Positions 48,352-56,917 of a DNA stretch of 64,000 nt are shown here, piece after piece. The translations under genes were made by a program, and so were the position numbers. Positions within the stretch are counted from its first letter, which is position 1; every line of letters starts with the position of its first letter. The notes beneath the pieces are model-generated. The model did not search any database and was not told where the DNA came from. It saw only the letters and a program-made list of their open reading frames with translations. Source of the stretch: CAZFHA01 sp964518595 (lineage in GTDB: Bacteria > Bacillota > Clostridia > Saccharofermentanales > Saccharofermentanaceae); contig CAZFHA010000002.1 in NCBI GenBank assembly GCA_964518595.1, positions 206,359 through 270,358 on the forward strand. Reading direction: 5' to 3'.

Positions 48352-48720
48352 TTATCGCCCCTTGTAGGCTACAGCATCAAGCTGAAATAGTAGTCCCGCA
48401 CCCCCACCTTGATGAGCGAACTCAGTTTGAATAGACTTTCTGACGGGATATTTACCATTAAATCTTTCCTTGATTATCTTTTCCATAAGGGGAATGTTCC
48501 AAATATCTCTAAATAAGGCATCTATCTTCACCACCGAGTCGAGAGATAGGCCGATAGATTCTAAGCGGCTGACTAATTGATCAAAAGCTCCGTTAATTTG
48601 ATTCTCAATACTTTGCCCAATATTCCCCACACAGTAGCCTATAAATGCAAACTCCCCCGCCTCTACGATTCCGGAATGTGCCCATTCCTCATTAACATCA
48701 TGCCTGATTATTTCACTCAT
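48352..48720 (-). CDS. RidA family protein (Rid-like deaminase fold)
   Basis: A 122-residue protein from the ATG at 48720, which has GGAGGG upstream. It follows the RidA/YjgF pattern: HSGIVEAGEFAFIGYCVG near the start, a middle SLDSVVKIDALFRDI, and a C-terminal segment equivalent to the IEIEAVA end (GLLFQLDAVAYKG). The conserved RidA arginine region reads YPVRKSIQTEF, so the catalytic arginine may be shifted. The family hydrolyses reactive enamine/imine intermediates. Confidence 0.82.
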   Translation of the reverse strand: MSEIIRHDVNEEWAHSGIVEAGEFAFIGYCVGNIGQSIENQINGAFDQLVSRLESIGLSLDSVVKIDALFRDIWNIPLMEKIIKERFNGKYPVRKSIQTEFAHQGGGAGLLFQLDAVAYKGR

Positions 48721-48825
48721 AAAACACCCTCCAATTATATATGTGTTCAGCAAAGCTTCCCTACTACCCAAATCTTATAGATGTAAGAGATTCTCTAAAT
48801 CATTAATTGTCACTTCTGCCATTAA

Positions 48826-49275
48826 CTACTTTATCATTTTCCTAAAATCAATTAGCTTGTAAATCTCGCCAAGCACTTCCTCTGAAAACACATCAAAAAC
48901 AAGAGGGAAAAACTTCAACTTTCCCATCTGCTTTGCAGTTTCAATCATCTGCTTAGTGCCATCATCAAGGGGAAGGCTTAGCAACTCTGTCCGAGATTTT
49001 GCAGGAACATATATTGTCACCTTGAAAAAGCCCTTCCATACGGAAAGCCAAAAAGTAGTTACTTCTTTTTGACCGCCACGAGCGCCCGTCCATGTATATA
49101 AGCCCTTTCCAAGCCAAGCCTTACCGTCATTATAGTAACGCCAAACCAGCTCAATATCATGATTTTTCAAACCGTCAGTAAATTTTAGATAAGTATTATT
49201 AACGCTGCCCAGAGCTTCTGAAATAACATCCCCTGTAGGTTCTATCTCTGGGGTTCGGAGTAACTGTTCATCCAT
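48826..49275 (-). CDS. DUF3788 family protein
   Basis: A 149-residue protein of unknown function. It has the DUF3788 pattern: an N-terminal ALGSVNNTYLKFTDGL, the LVWRYYNDGKAWLGKG segment, a KEVTTFWLSVWKGFFKVTIYV strand pair, and a C-terminal LKFFPLVFDV. GGGGAGCC precedes the ATG. It opens the AT-rich accessory region but has its own RBS and a 165-base gap to the receiver gene, so no link is shown. Confidence 0.7.
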   Translation of the reverse strand: MDEQLLRTPEIEPTGDVISEALGSVNNTYLKFTDGLKNHDIELVWRYYNDGKAWLGKGLYTWTGARGGQKEVTTFWLSVWKGFFKVTIYVPAKSRTELLSLPLDDGTKQMIETAKQMGKLKFFPLVFDVFSEEVLGEIYKLIDFRKMIK

Positions 49276-49440
49276 TGATAGGCTCCCCTTTCAGTTTAGT
49301 TTTCTTTCGATTTTGGGAAAATTTGATAAACCTACATTGTGAATGGATTAATCTTCTTTTTGCAAAATCCACCGTTTCCAAAACATAGTGGCTATATTGG
49401 AAATATTTTTATATTATAATTTACCTCTATCCTTTATCCT

Positions 49441-50769
49441 TTATCCTTCAAAATTATAGAATAGTTCCTTTGGCAAAGGCATAACACCTTCGCGGATCAT
49501 ATTCTGTGAACATTTTTGTTGAACTTGAGTTATGTATGGAGGTAGCACCCTCCCTATTCGTTTATCCTTAATAGTATTAAATGATTTCAGCTCAATGTCT
49601 AATTTGAATTGTATCGCCTGTTCGCCTGCAACGCACCCAAGAATAACTTTATCATTTCGTTCAATAAGGGTTCCTTTTCTAAAAAATACTCTATTTCGAT
49701 GCTTTACAAAGTGTTGATTCAATTCAGGAAGTCTCTTACCATCCTTACATATATCGCGTATATCATCTAAGGAAAAACGCTTATTCGCGCTAAATTCAAG
49801 ATTACCATCGCTTGTCATTTTAATCTCATCAGTTGTTATATCAGTACATTTAAGTTTTTCGCCTTTTATGCAATATAATATTGGATCATAAGTTCCATTG
49901 CTATTGGCACGTGCCAAATCGCATTGTGCTCTAATATTTAAATAATATCTTTGACCATCCTTGAAGAGATCGCCGGTATATGCCTGTGCAGGTAAAGTAA
50001 CGTAAGATAAATAGCGTTCACCTTGAACTACTTCTTGTAATTCTTGTGGTGTTATAGTTTGACCTGCATCTAAAATACTCGTATCAAAATCATATCCCTC
50101 AACTCGGTTAAATAAATTTCGGGTCACAAAATCGCCGAATTCTCTTTTACTTTCAATACTATCTTCTTTTAGCATATCCCACATGATTTTTGACCAGTTA
50201 GGAGAGTATTTGTACATTTCTAAAAACATCCTGCTTTTAGTTTCTGAAACAGATTTTTCCCATTCCTTAAGTACATATACAGAGGGCATTTCTCTCACCC
50301 AATTCTCAATTGCGTCAAATAACTGATCACCTGTTGATACTTCATTTTTTCGTTTTATAAATATCCTATTCGGTCTATCAGTCTGCCAAAGGTTCGCTGC
50401 AATTAAATTTTCTATTACTGTCTCGGGACTGTTATATGTAAAAATGAATACAGGCAAGAAAACAGTATCCAATAAATTTTTGATAAAAGAAATTAAATTA
50501 TCTTCTTGAGTTTCAACTAAAGTTGAGCCTCCAAACATAACCCTTTCTCCGTCCTCAATAGGATTCTTCTTATATTCCCAATCAAGTATCACGAATGAAG
50601 CACTTGCTAATGATGGGATAATTTCCAGTTTCGGTACATCATCATATACTGCAACTGGAATATTTTTTTGTTCAATTAATTTTCTAATTGATGATATCTG
50701 GGATTTTTCATTATTTATTTCATCATCTATGATCACAGCTATTCCGCTAAACAGCTTTCCAATATCCAT
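49441..50769 (-). CDS. Receiver-domain protein paired with the twin-GHKL protein
   Basis: The 442-residue protein has an N-terminal receiver-like domain: acidic pair at Asp15-Asp16, acceptor Asp63 in FVILDWEY, a Thr in FIFTYNS and a Lys in IFIKRKNE, the order of a real CheY fold. It resembles the atypical response receiver group. The remaining 300 residues have no motif I recognise; there is no DNA-binding helix. The ATG at 50769 has AGGGGTG upstream and lies five bases after the GHKL stop. It is the last gene of the HTH-methyltransferase-GHKL-receiver operon. Confidence 0.72.
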   Translation of the reverse strand: MDIGKLFSGIAVIIDDEINNEKSQISSIRKLIEQKNIPVAVYDDVPKLEIIPSLASASFVILDWEYKKNPIEDGERVMFGGSTLVETQEDNLISFIKNLLDTVFLPVFIFTYNSPETVIENLIAANLWQTDRPNRIFIKRKNEVSTGDQLFDAIENWVREMPSVYVLKEWEKSVSETKSRMFLEMYKYSPNWSKIMWDMLKEDSIESKREFGDFVTRNLFNRVEGYDFDTSILDAGQTITPQELQEVVQGERYLSYVTLPAQAYTGDLFKDGQRYYLNIRAQCDLARANSNGTYDPILYCIKGEKLKCTDITTDEIKMTSDGNLEFSANKRFSLDDIRDICKDGKRLPELNQHFVKHRNRVFFRKGTLIERNDKVILGCVAGEQAIQFKLDIELKSFNTIKDKRIGRVLPPYITQVQQKCSQNMIREGVMPLPKELFYNFEG

Positions 50770-50773
50770 ATCT

Positions 50774-53011
50774 TCACCCCTCATTTACAAACTCTAAGAC
50801 GAAATTAGCCCCTTGCTGGAGTTTGTCCTTAGAAAATTCTGCCAGCGTGATAGAGTAATCATATCTATCCAGGAGCTGACGAGCAATATATAACCCAAGC
50901 CCTCGTCCTTCATCTCCTTTGCCTGAGTAAAAAGCCTCAAATATATAATTTATATCATCATCTTTTACGCCCGGACCATTATCGGAAAAAATTAGCCGTT
51001 GCTCGTTCCCATCAATATAAATAGTAATTTTACGGTCGCAATCAACTGTTTTTACCCAATACAAAGCATTATCAAACAAATTAATGAGAACTTGCAGCAA
51101 TACCGCATCTGTTGTGCGAACAATGAGTGGCCTCTCGGTATATTGAAAATCAATGGAAATATTACTCTCAACAAAAGGGCGTTTATACAGACGATAGACC
51201 TTATCAACTATGTCTCTAACATTAATATTTTTTGTTCTGGATTTTGTTGAAGGAAATAACAACTGTATATCCTTCATCTGTGTTTCAACCATTGAAAGAT
51301 TTCCACGAATGAGAGTTATGCGTGATTGAAGCTCTTCCTTATCTATTTCTTCTCCAGACATAGAATCACGAATAAGTGCATCAAGTTGCTCTAATGTTTT
51401 CTTTATAAATAACATTACATCGTGGGAAGCGGTTTCGATAGATAGACCAACAGCAGCGAGATTTTCTGTTTTATTTATTCGATCTTCATAAACTCTCTTC
51501 TCTTTAACATAAGCACTTTCAAAAGAGGATAAAAACGAAAGAGCTTTCTCATCTCCTGAAAATTTCTTTTTCGCAGACTCTATAATCTCTGTTGGACGAC
51601 CTTGCTTAATACGGTTAATTTCTTGTTTCTTTTTTTTCTCAATCAAATATTGAGAAAAAGGCTTGTATCGTAAATATCTTAAAATTAATTGTAAGATATT
51701 TATGAAATCTTCAAGTGCCTGGCCATCTTCAATAAGGCCCTCTCTATTGGTTTTGTCTTTTAATCTTGGGTTATCTTTTTGTGATATGTATACACAGCCA
51801 ACTACTTGATCATTACTCAAAAATTCTGCAGCACTAATAGTCCCTCTGGAAATATCAACTCGAAGCCAATCATCTTCTGGATCACCATATGGCATAACTC
51901 TAATCCCATCTCTGTAGAGGTATATTCTATGCTCTCGAATCATTGTCTTTTCTAAGTTATCTAAATAATACTTGGATATATTTTCTGAATCTACATTTAG
52001 ATCAAATATATAAAACTCAAAAGTAAAGTCGCCACATTCAGTTTTATATGAATCAGTTTTAAAGTATTTCTTGAATTTATTTAATCCATTTATATCAGAA
52101 TCAGAAAAGCTCAACTCATGCTTCGTATCATTTAACATAAAAGAAATCATGTTGCCATCAGTACTGAAGCGCCCATCTGTTATTTTAAAAACAGATTTGC
52201 TATTCAAGCATTCAATCAGTTTTTCCTTATAACTCTCGTATCCTGTAAATAATGTTTTATCTTGATATATCCATATACCAAAATCGACCGACTCATCATT
52301 CAAAAAAATCGGCTGTAACTTTCCTACTTCCTTTTGAACTCTTTCAAGCTTTGTGGGAGTCCAGTTCGAATTTAGATTAGTTACTTCAATAATTGTTCCA
52401 AAAGGCTTTCTTTCTCTTCTCGTAGCTCCAAGAGTTATGGATTTCTTTATAATCTCACTTGGGTCACGACTTGATAAGACCACTGATAAGTCTTCAAGGT
52501 ACAGATCTTTTTGTTCTCCATTTTCAGTCAAAAAATTGTCATCATATTTCGAAAAATCATAATTTAGAATATGCTCCTGATCCTCAGCTCCATTTATAAA
52601 AAATTTTCCTTCATCTTGGAGTTGACGACGAGTTGTTATTTTGATAGTCTTGCCAAGCTTGAAAATCGAAAAACGACCTATTCCCTTTTCTCCTTGTAGT
52701 ATACGGCCTTTTTGTGTTTGAGAGTTTTCTGATTTTCGTTTTAATTTATCAGGAGTAGCAGGGTTAAGCCAATGTCTCCTTAGAATATTTTCATCCATTC
52801 CACAACCATCATCTTCAATAATTATCTTTGATGTTGGCTTTAGTGAAAAATCCGCATTAAAATCTAAGAAGCTAACTTTCACCCAAGTAGCATCAGCATC
52901 ATATGAGTTTTTAATTAATTCAACAAGGGCAATTACCTCGTTTTTGATTAATTGCTCACCCAGCATTGTGATTAAGCGCGCATATGGCCTAATAGTTAAC
53001 TTCTCGCTCAT
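50774..53011 (-). CDS. Protein with two GHKL ATPase domains (Hsp90/MutL-like plus histidine-kinase-like)
   Basis: A 745-residue soluble protein. The N-terminal domain has all Bergerat motifs: ELIKNSYDAD near residue 31, EDDGCGMD near 66 and QGEKGIGRFS near 107. A long middle region and a coiled coil with ETASHDVMLFIKK, a possible kinase H-box, lead to a second ATPase domain: LINLFDNALYW near 650, FSDNGPGV near 685 and GRGLGLYIARQLL near 708. No membrane segments. It overlaps the methyltransferase stop (ATGA) and precedes the receiver gene. Phosphotransfer to that receiver is inference. Confidence 0.8.
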   Translation of the reverse strand: MSEKLTIRPYARLITMLGEQLIKNEVIALVELIKNSYDADATWVKVSFLDFNADFSLKPTSKIIIEDDGCGMDENILRRHWLNPATPDKLKRKSENSQTQKGRILQGEKGIGRFSIFKLGKTIKITTRRQLQDEGKFFINGAEDQEHILNYDFSKYDDNFLTENGEQKDLYLEDLSVVLSSRDPSEIIKKSITLGATRRERKPFGTIIEVTNLNSNWTPTKLERVQKEVGKLQPIFLNDESVDFGIWIYQDKTLFTGYESYKEKLIECLNSKSVFKITDGRFSTDGNMISFMLNDTKHELSFSDSDINGLNKFKKYFKTDSYKTECGDFTFEFYIFDLNVDSENISKYYLDNLEKTMIREHRIYLYRDGIRVMPYGDPEDDWLRVDISRGTISAAEFLSNDQVVGCVYISQKDNPRLKDKTNREGLIEDGQALEDFINILQLILRYLRYKPFSQYLIEKKKKQEINRIKQGRPTEIIESAKKKFSGDEKALSFLSSFESAYVKEKRVYEDRINKTENLAAVGLSIETASHDVMLFIKKTLEQLDALIRDSMSGEEIDKEELQSRITLIRGNLSMVETQMKDIQLLFPSTKSRTKNINVRDIVDKVYRLYKRPFVESNISIDFQYTERPLIVRTTDAVLLQVLINLFDNALYWVKTVDCDRKITIYIDGNEQRLIFSDNGPGVKDDDINYIFEAFYSGKGDEGRGLGLYIARQLLDRYDYSITLAEFSKDKLQQGANFVLEFVNEG

Positions 53012-54279
53012 TCCTTGTACTTCCTTCCACTGATGATAAATTCTTCATGGTATATAGTCCTCTGAGATTTATCAGATGAGAACCTTCCAATATTGTCACG
53101 ATAAGGTGTTAATATTTTATTGGATATTCTACGCTTGGCAGCTTTTATATCAGTAAATCCTTCATTGAGGAGACATTGAATCAAGTGCTCAGAGTTTTTA
53201 ATTTTGATTCCTTTATATTCTGTATCGCCTACTACAAAAAAAACCATCCCCTTTACATTAAGCATAGAATAACATAAACTGATTGCTTTTTGCATATCAA
53301 GATAGTACCTAGCCACAGAACGTACTTTTGCAGTTGCCTCTCGTCCGTCCAACAAGTTGTGAACGATATCTCGACCAACTGCATTTAATTCGTCTAATTG
53401 AAGCTGAAATTTTTCGCTATTGTAAACACTCCCAATCGAACCTTTTCTCACATCACGATAGTCCTCCACATAATTAAGCCATAGAGTGGAAAGCTGGTGC
53501 AAATCAGCGTATTCATATGAAGTTACATAAGGGGGGCTCGAAATAATTAAATCTACCTCAGGAAGGCTACGTATCTTTAAAAAATTTCGATTTTTTATTT
53601 CTATATTAGAAGCTTTCAGAGTAAATTCTTCAATCTGCTCTACCGAGCGAATAAATTTCTGATATTGCTTTGAAAACACAGAAAGCACATCAATTTCCTT
53701 CTTTGAGGGGTCAACTTGAGGCTTAATAGATTTCGTTAACCACTTGGAAGAAGCCTTGAGGATAGAAGAAAACAAGCATAGAAAGGCGTCCCTGTATTTT
53801 CCTCTTGATGTGGCGTTATAGATTGCTGACTTTAACTGATATAGAACATTAAAGCTATCCTCATTAAACCAATATCTTAAACGATTATTGCACCGAGCGT
53901 ATAGATCATTAGAGGCCACCATATTTTCACACTCCAGAATAATTTTCCCATATACACTTTTTAATACAGAAATTTCATAACTCTCACTCTTAGTTTTTGC
54001 TATTAATGTCGCAACAGGATTTATGTCACATCCCCAAAAGTTCTTTTCATGAAGTTTTGCCTCTAAGGCAACGGTTCCACATCCACAGAAAATATCAGCT
54101 ACGGATTCAACGGCAACACCTTCTTTCTGAGCGTACTCAAACGCTTTTGAAGCAATAAAAGCTGGGAATTTTGCAGGGTACGCATGGATTGTGTGCATAG
54201 AGAGTTCCGTATCATCACTGAAATTCCATTCTTTGTTAACACTAATACTGCCTATTTGATTTAAATCTATACTAATCAT
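53008..54279 (-). CDS. DNA methyltransferase, N4/N6-adenine/cytosine type (SPPY)
   Basis: A 423-residue amino-methyltransferase. HAYPAKF (about 32-38), then the SAM motif ADIFCGCGT (61-69), then the catalytic SSPPYVTSYEYADLHQ near 252, which is the order of motif I before motif IV. There is no restriction endonuclease gene beside it. I start it at the ATG at 54279 because that ATG overlaps the ancestral stop of the HTH gene (ATGATTAG). A TTG at 54300 is also in frame. The stop overlaps the GHKL start by four bases. Confidence 0.82.
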   Translation of the reverse strand: MISIDLNQIGSISVNKEWNFSDDTELSMHTIHAYPAKFPAFIASKAFEYAQKEGVAVESVADIFCGCGTVALEAKLHEKNFWGCDINPVATLIAKTKSESYEISVLKSVYGKIILECENMVASNDLYARCNNRLRYWFNEDSFNVLYQLKSAIYNATSRGKYRDAFLCLFSSILKASSKWLTKSIKPQVDPSKKEIDVLSVFSKQYQKFIRSVEQIEEFTLKASNIEIKNRNFLKIRSLPEVDLIISSPPYVTSYEYADLHQLSTLWLNYVEDYRDVRKGSIGSVYNSEKFQLQLDELNAVGRDIVHNLLDGREATAKVRSVARYYLDMQKAISLCYSMLNVKGMVFFVVGDTEYKGIKIKNSEHLIQCLLNEGFTDIKAAKRRISNKILTPYRDNIGRFSSDKSQRTIYHEEFIISGRKYKE

Positions 54280-54489
54280 CCACACTATCTTCTTTCCCAA
54301 AAGTTTTTATATCAACATTCTTTTTCACACAGAAATTATAAAAAGCTTCTTTGCCATTGGACTTGGATTGAACTTGCCATTTTTCCAACGATTAACAGTT
54401 GAAAAGCTAATATTAAGTTCACGCACCAACTGATCTTGACTAAGACCTAATTCTGCACGTACCTGCCTTATCATTAAACTAAACAACAT
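54272..54489 (-). pseudogene. Xre-type HTH regulator gene with a one-base frameshift
   Basis: The frame starts at ATG 54489 (AAGGA upstream) and encodes a clear HTH: MIRQVRAELGLSQDQLVRELNISFSTVNRWKNGK. As it stands it stops at 54325 after 54 residues (KKLFIISV). Adding one T to the T5 run at 54340-54344 gives MAKKLFYNFCVKKN, the usual end of these proteins, and a stop TAG overlapping the methyltransferase start. It is probably a frameshifted gene or a sequencing error. Its role would resemble a controller protein of a restriction-modification locus. Confidence 0.75.
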
Positions 54490-54507
54490 TGAGTTTATCC
54501 TTTTTGC

Positions 54508-54535
54508 AATCACTATAGCATATGCTATAGTGATT
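54508..54535. promoter_or_regulatory. Perfect 28-bp palindrome, probable operator
   Basis: The half-site AATCACTATAGCAT is followed directly by its exact reverse complement, so all 28 bases are symmetrical. It lies 19 bases upstream of the HTH gene start, between that gene and the divergent flavodoxin-like gene. A helix-turn-helix dimer encoded next door is the natural binder, with autoregulation of the methyltransferase-GHKL operon. It contains TATAG elements that may serve as -10 on either strand. Confidence 0.75.
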
Positions 54536-55183
54536 ATATCTTCGAAAATCATAATTGTAAACAGGAACAAAAATGCTTTATTATTAAATTGTAGTCCTCA
54601 TGAAAATGGATCAACTTTTGAAGCCCTAACTATTTTGAAAGAGAGGTTTAATCAAAAAAATGTGGCTAGTGATATTTTTCACATAGGTACAAGTGTCCGG
54701 TCATGTATGGGGTGCTTTCAATGTATGACTAGCAGAAAATGTGTAATTCCTGACAGAGTTAACGAACTGCTAAATGATATTGACAACTATGATGGCATAG
54801 TGGTTTCTTCACCAGTTTATTTTGGTGCACCTACTGGCGGAGCGATTTCATTTTTGGATCGGCTATTTGAAGCCGGTTATGAAAAATTAGCCTATAAACC
54901 AGCGGCCTCCTTTACCGTAGCCAGACGTGCCGGCACAGCCTCTAGTGTTGACGTACTAAATAAATACTTCCTATTTAGCAATATGCCGATTATTTCTAAC
55001 AGCTATATAAATAGTATTCTTGGAAGACGGCCAGAAGATATTCATACTGATCAAGAGGGGCTGCATCTTTTAGCGGAACTTGCTCAGAATATGACATGGA
55101 TGCTGCAATTGTTAAAATCAGGAAGAAACAATAAAATAGAGCGTCCCAAAATTACTGAAAAATATTATTTAAAAGACATGTAG
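54530..55183 (+). CDS. NAD(P)H-dependent flavodoxin-like oxidoreductase
   Basis: A flavodoxin-fold reductase, about 200 residues. LNCSPHENGSTFEAL binds the flavin phosphate, CMGCFQCMTSRKC suggests iron-sulfur or thiol chemistry, and SSPVYFGAPTGGAISFLDRLF is the flavin-loop region. The start is uncertain: the only in-frame standard start codon is a GTG at 54530, inside the palindrome, while an ATG at 54572 with AGGAA upstream is out of frame by one base. A small deletion at the start may have broken the gene. Confidence 0.72.
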   Translation: MIISSKIIIVNRNKNALLLNCSPHENGSTFEALTILKERFNQKNVASDIFHIGTSVRSCMGCFQCMTSRKCVIPDRVNELLNDIDNYDGIVVSSPVYFGAPTGGAISFLDRLFEAGYEKLAYKPAASFTVARRAGTASSVDVLNKYFLFSNMPIISNSYINSILGRRPEDIHTDQEGLHLLAELAQNMTWMLQLLKSGRNNKIERPKITEKYYLKDM

Positions 55184-55192
55184 ACTTATTAT

Positions 55193-55295
55193 TTACTCTG
55201 TATCGCCCTTGGTTGAATCAGCCAGTTCACTGATCTGATTTGCCCAGGAGCGATACTCTTCAGATGATAATTCGGGGTTGGCTCTCCAAGACAGA
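55193..55295 (-). pseudogene. Remnant of a LysR-type regulator C-terminus
   Basis: About 55 bases (EEYRSWANQISELADSTK) are nearly identical to the 3' end of the complete LysR gene at 56918, with three mismatches. A further 15 residues (LLLSWRANPELSS) align with FSFVWLKNSLHQ. Upstream the similarity ends. It is a fragment of a second LysR allele left by recombination or insertion. Confidence 0.75.
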
Positions 55296-55406
55296 AGTAG
55301 CCGTGTAGGAATCATTGATCTATTGCTGCTTTCTCGGTATACTAAATTTGTATCAAAACACAGGATTGGGATAATATTCATACTAAAAGTAAGGAGTATT
55401 AGTCTA

Positions 55407-56201
55407 TTGAAAGAAGCAGAAAATGCTGAGCGGTTTTATGGGTTTTCGTATATATACGAAAATGCAAGGCCAACTTTACCAGAGTATCCACTTGAGGTAA
55501 TCCTCCGATATATGGGGCATACACCCACGACTGTAGTTGATTTGGGTTGTGGTACTGGGCTCTCAACGCTTGTTTGGAGCAAATACTGTGAACAAGCTGT
55601 GGGAATAGAACCAAGCGTTGATATGCTTTCGATTGCCCTTACAAAAGCGACTGACAGCATTTCTTTTATTAATGGATTTGGACATAGTACTGGGCAGCAA
55701 GATAATTCAATTGATGTGGTAATTTGTTCGCAATCATTTCATTGGATGGAACCTGGAGCGACGCTGCATGAAGTGAATCGAATCTTAAAACCGAATGGAA
55801 TTTTTGCAACTGTGGACTGCGATTGGCCGCCTATTTCAACATGGAAAGCGGATAAGTTATACGATGACCTAAATAACAAAGTGCGAAAGTTAGAAACTGA
55901 ATTGCCAGATGTCAAAGACACCTTTAAGAGATATGATAAAAATGAGCATCTAAATAATATTATTGGTTGTGGATTTTTTCAATATGCACGAGAAATAGTT
56001 TTTTCAAATACAGAGCGATACACGGCCAAACGTTATATTGACTTACTTATGAGCCAAGGAAGTGTGCAGGCAATTATGAAAAAGCATCCCGAACTAATAA
56101 AAAATGATGTTTTGTATCTTCAAAAAATGGTTCAAGATATCTTTGGTACAAAAGAATTTGAAATTGATTTTTCCTATCGCATGAGAGTAGGGGTAAAGTA
56201 G
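55407..56201 (+). CDS. Class I SAM-dependent methyltransferase
   Basis: The 264-residue protein has the Rossmann SAM motif VVDLGCGTGLSTLVW near residue 45, an acidic residue in VGIEPS, SIDVVICSQSFHWM and a READ-like LHEVNRILKPNGIFA. These fit a small-molecule (UbiE/BioC-like) methyltransferase; the substrate is unknown. I use a TTG start at 55407, with AAGGAG ten bases upstream, because upstream codons in frame are the LysR remnant. Confidence 0.85.
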   Translation: MKEAENAERFYGFSYIYENARPTLPEYPLEVILRYMGHTPTTVVDLGCGTGLSTLVWSKYCEQAVGIEPSVDMLSIALTKATDSISFINGFGHSTGQQDNSIDVVICSQSFHWMEPGATLHEVNRILKPNGIFATVDCDWPPISTWKADKLYDDLNNKVRKLETELPDVKDTFKRYDKNEHLNNIIGCGFFQYAREIVFSNTERYTAKRYIDLLMSQGSVQAIMKKHPELIKNDVLYLQKMVQDIFGTKEFEIDFSYRMRVGVK

Positions 56202-56258
56202 CCATTACCAGACAGGACATTATTCGGGATAACATATATTTTATGAAAGAGTGATTTA

Positions 56259-56828
56259 ATGAAGTTTTGTGTTTTAATGGGTAGCCCTCGTCTAAATGGT
56301 AATACAGCCGAATTACTTAAACCTTTTATTACAGCGTTAAAACATAACAATTGCGAGGTTTCCTATATCCCATTGTTTGAAAAAAATATTCAGCCCTGCA
56401 AGGGATGTTATGCTTGCCAGCAAGTGAACGGACAATATGGCTGTGTTCAAAATGATGATGTCAATGACATAGTTGATCAAGTCATCCAAAGCGATTGTAT
56501 CGTTTTGGCGACTCCAATCTATACGTGGTATTGTACTTCGCCAATGAAAGCTTTATTAGACCGATTCTATGGTCTTGGTAAATTTTATGGAAAAGCAAGG
56601 GGTTCTTTATGGGAAGGTAAAAAAATTGCCGTCATCGCCACCCATGGGTATGATGCAAAATATGGAACTGAACCCTTTGAGACAGGTATCAAGAGGTTGT
56701 GTGAACACCACAACTTAAAATATGTGGGATTGTACTCTGTTAGAGACGAAGAAGATTTATTTTCTTTTCAGACAGATAGCGCTATTTCAGGAGCTTTAAT
56801 GTTTGCTTCTAAACTATGTTCATTGTAA
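56259..56828 (+). CDS. NAD(P)H-dependent FMN reductase (flavodoxin fold)
   Basis: A 189-residue protein with GSPRLNGNTAELL (phosphate-binding loop) near the start, IQPCKGCYACQ with paired cysteines, LATPIYTWYCTSPMKALLDRF and ATHGYDAKYG. It is similar in plan to the product of 54530-55183, so the two may be related cargo of the same accessory region. It is convergent with the LysR gene. Confidence 0.87.
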   Translation: MKFCVLMGSPRLNGNTAELLKPFITALKHNNCEVSYIPLFEKNIQPCKGCYACQQVNGQYGCVQNDDVNDIVDQVIQSDCIVLATPIYTWYCTSPMKALLDRFYGLGKFYGKARGSLWEGKKIAVIATHGYDAKYGTEPFETGIKRLCEHHNLKYVGLYSVRDEEDLFSFQTDSAISGALMFASKLCSL

Positions 56829-56917
56829 TTCTTACACTGGATGTATGAATCCCATTATCGTATACCACTGACCCAAAGCATAAGAGAATACCCTACCCAC
56901 TATAGAATACCGCTGCC

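Noticed and set aside
48826..49440. DUF3788 gene as a fifth member of the methyltransferase operon
   Set aside because: It has its own RBS and a 165-base gap separates it, so no link can be shown.
55278..55406. Upstream extension of the SAM methyltransferase to an ATG at 55278
   Set aside because: The extension runs through the LysR remnant on the other strand and lacks similarity; the TTG at 55407 has AAGGAG.
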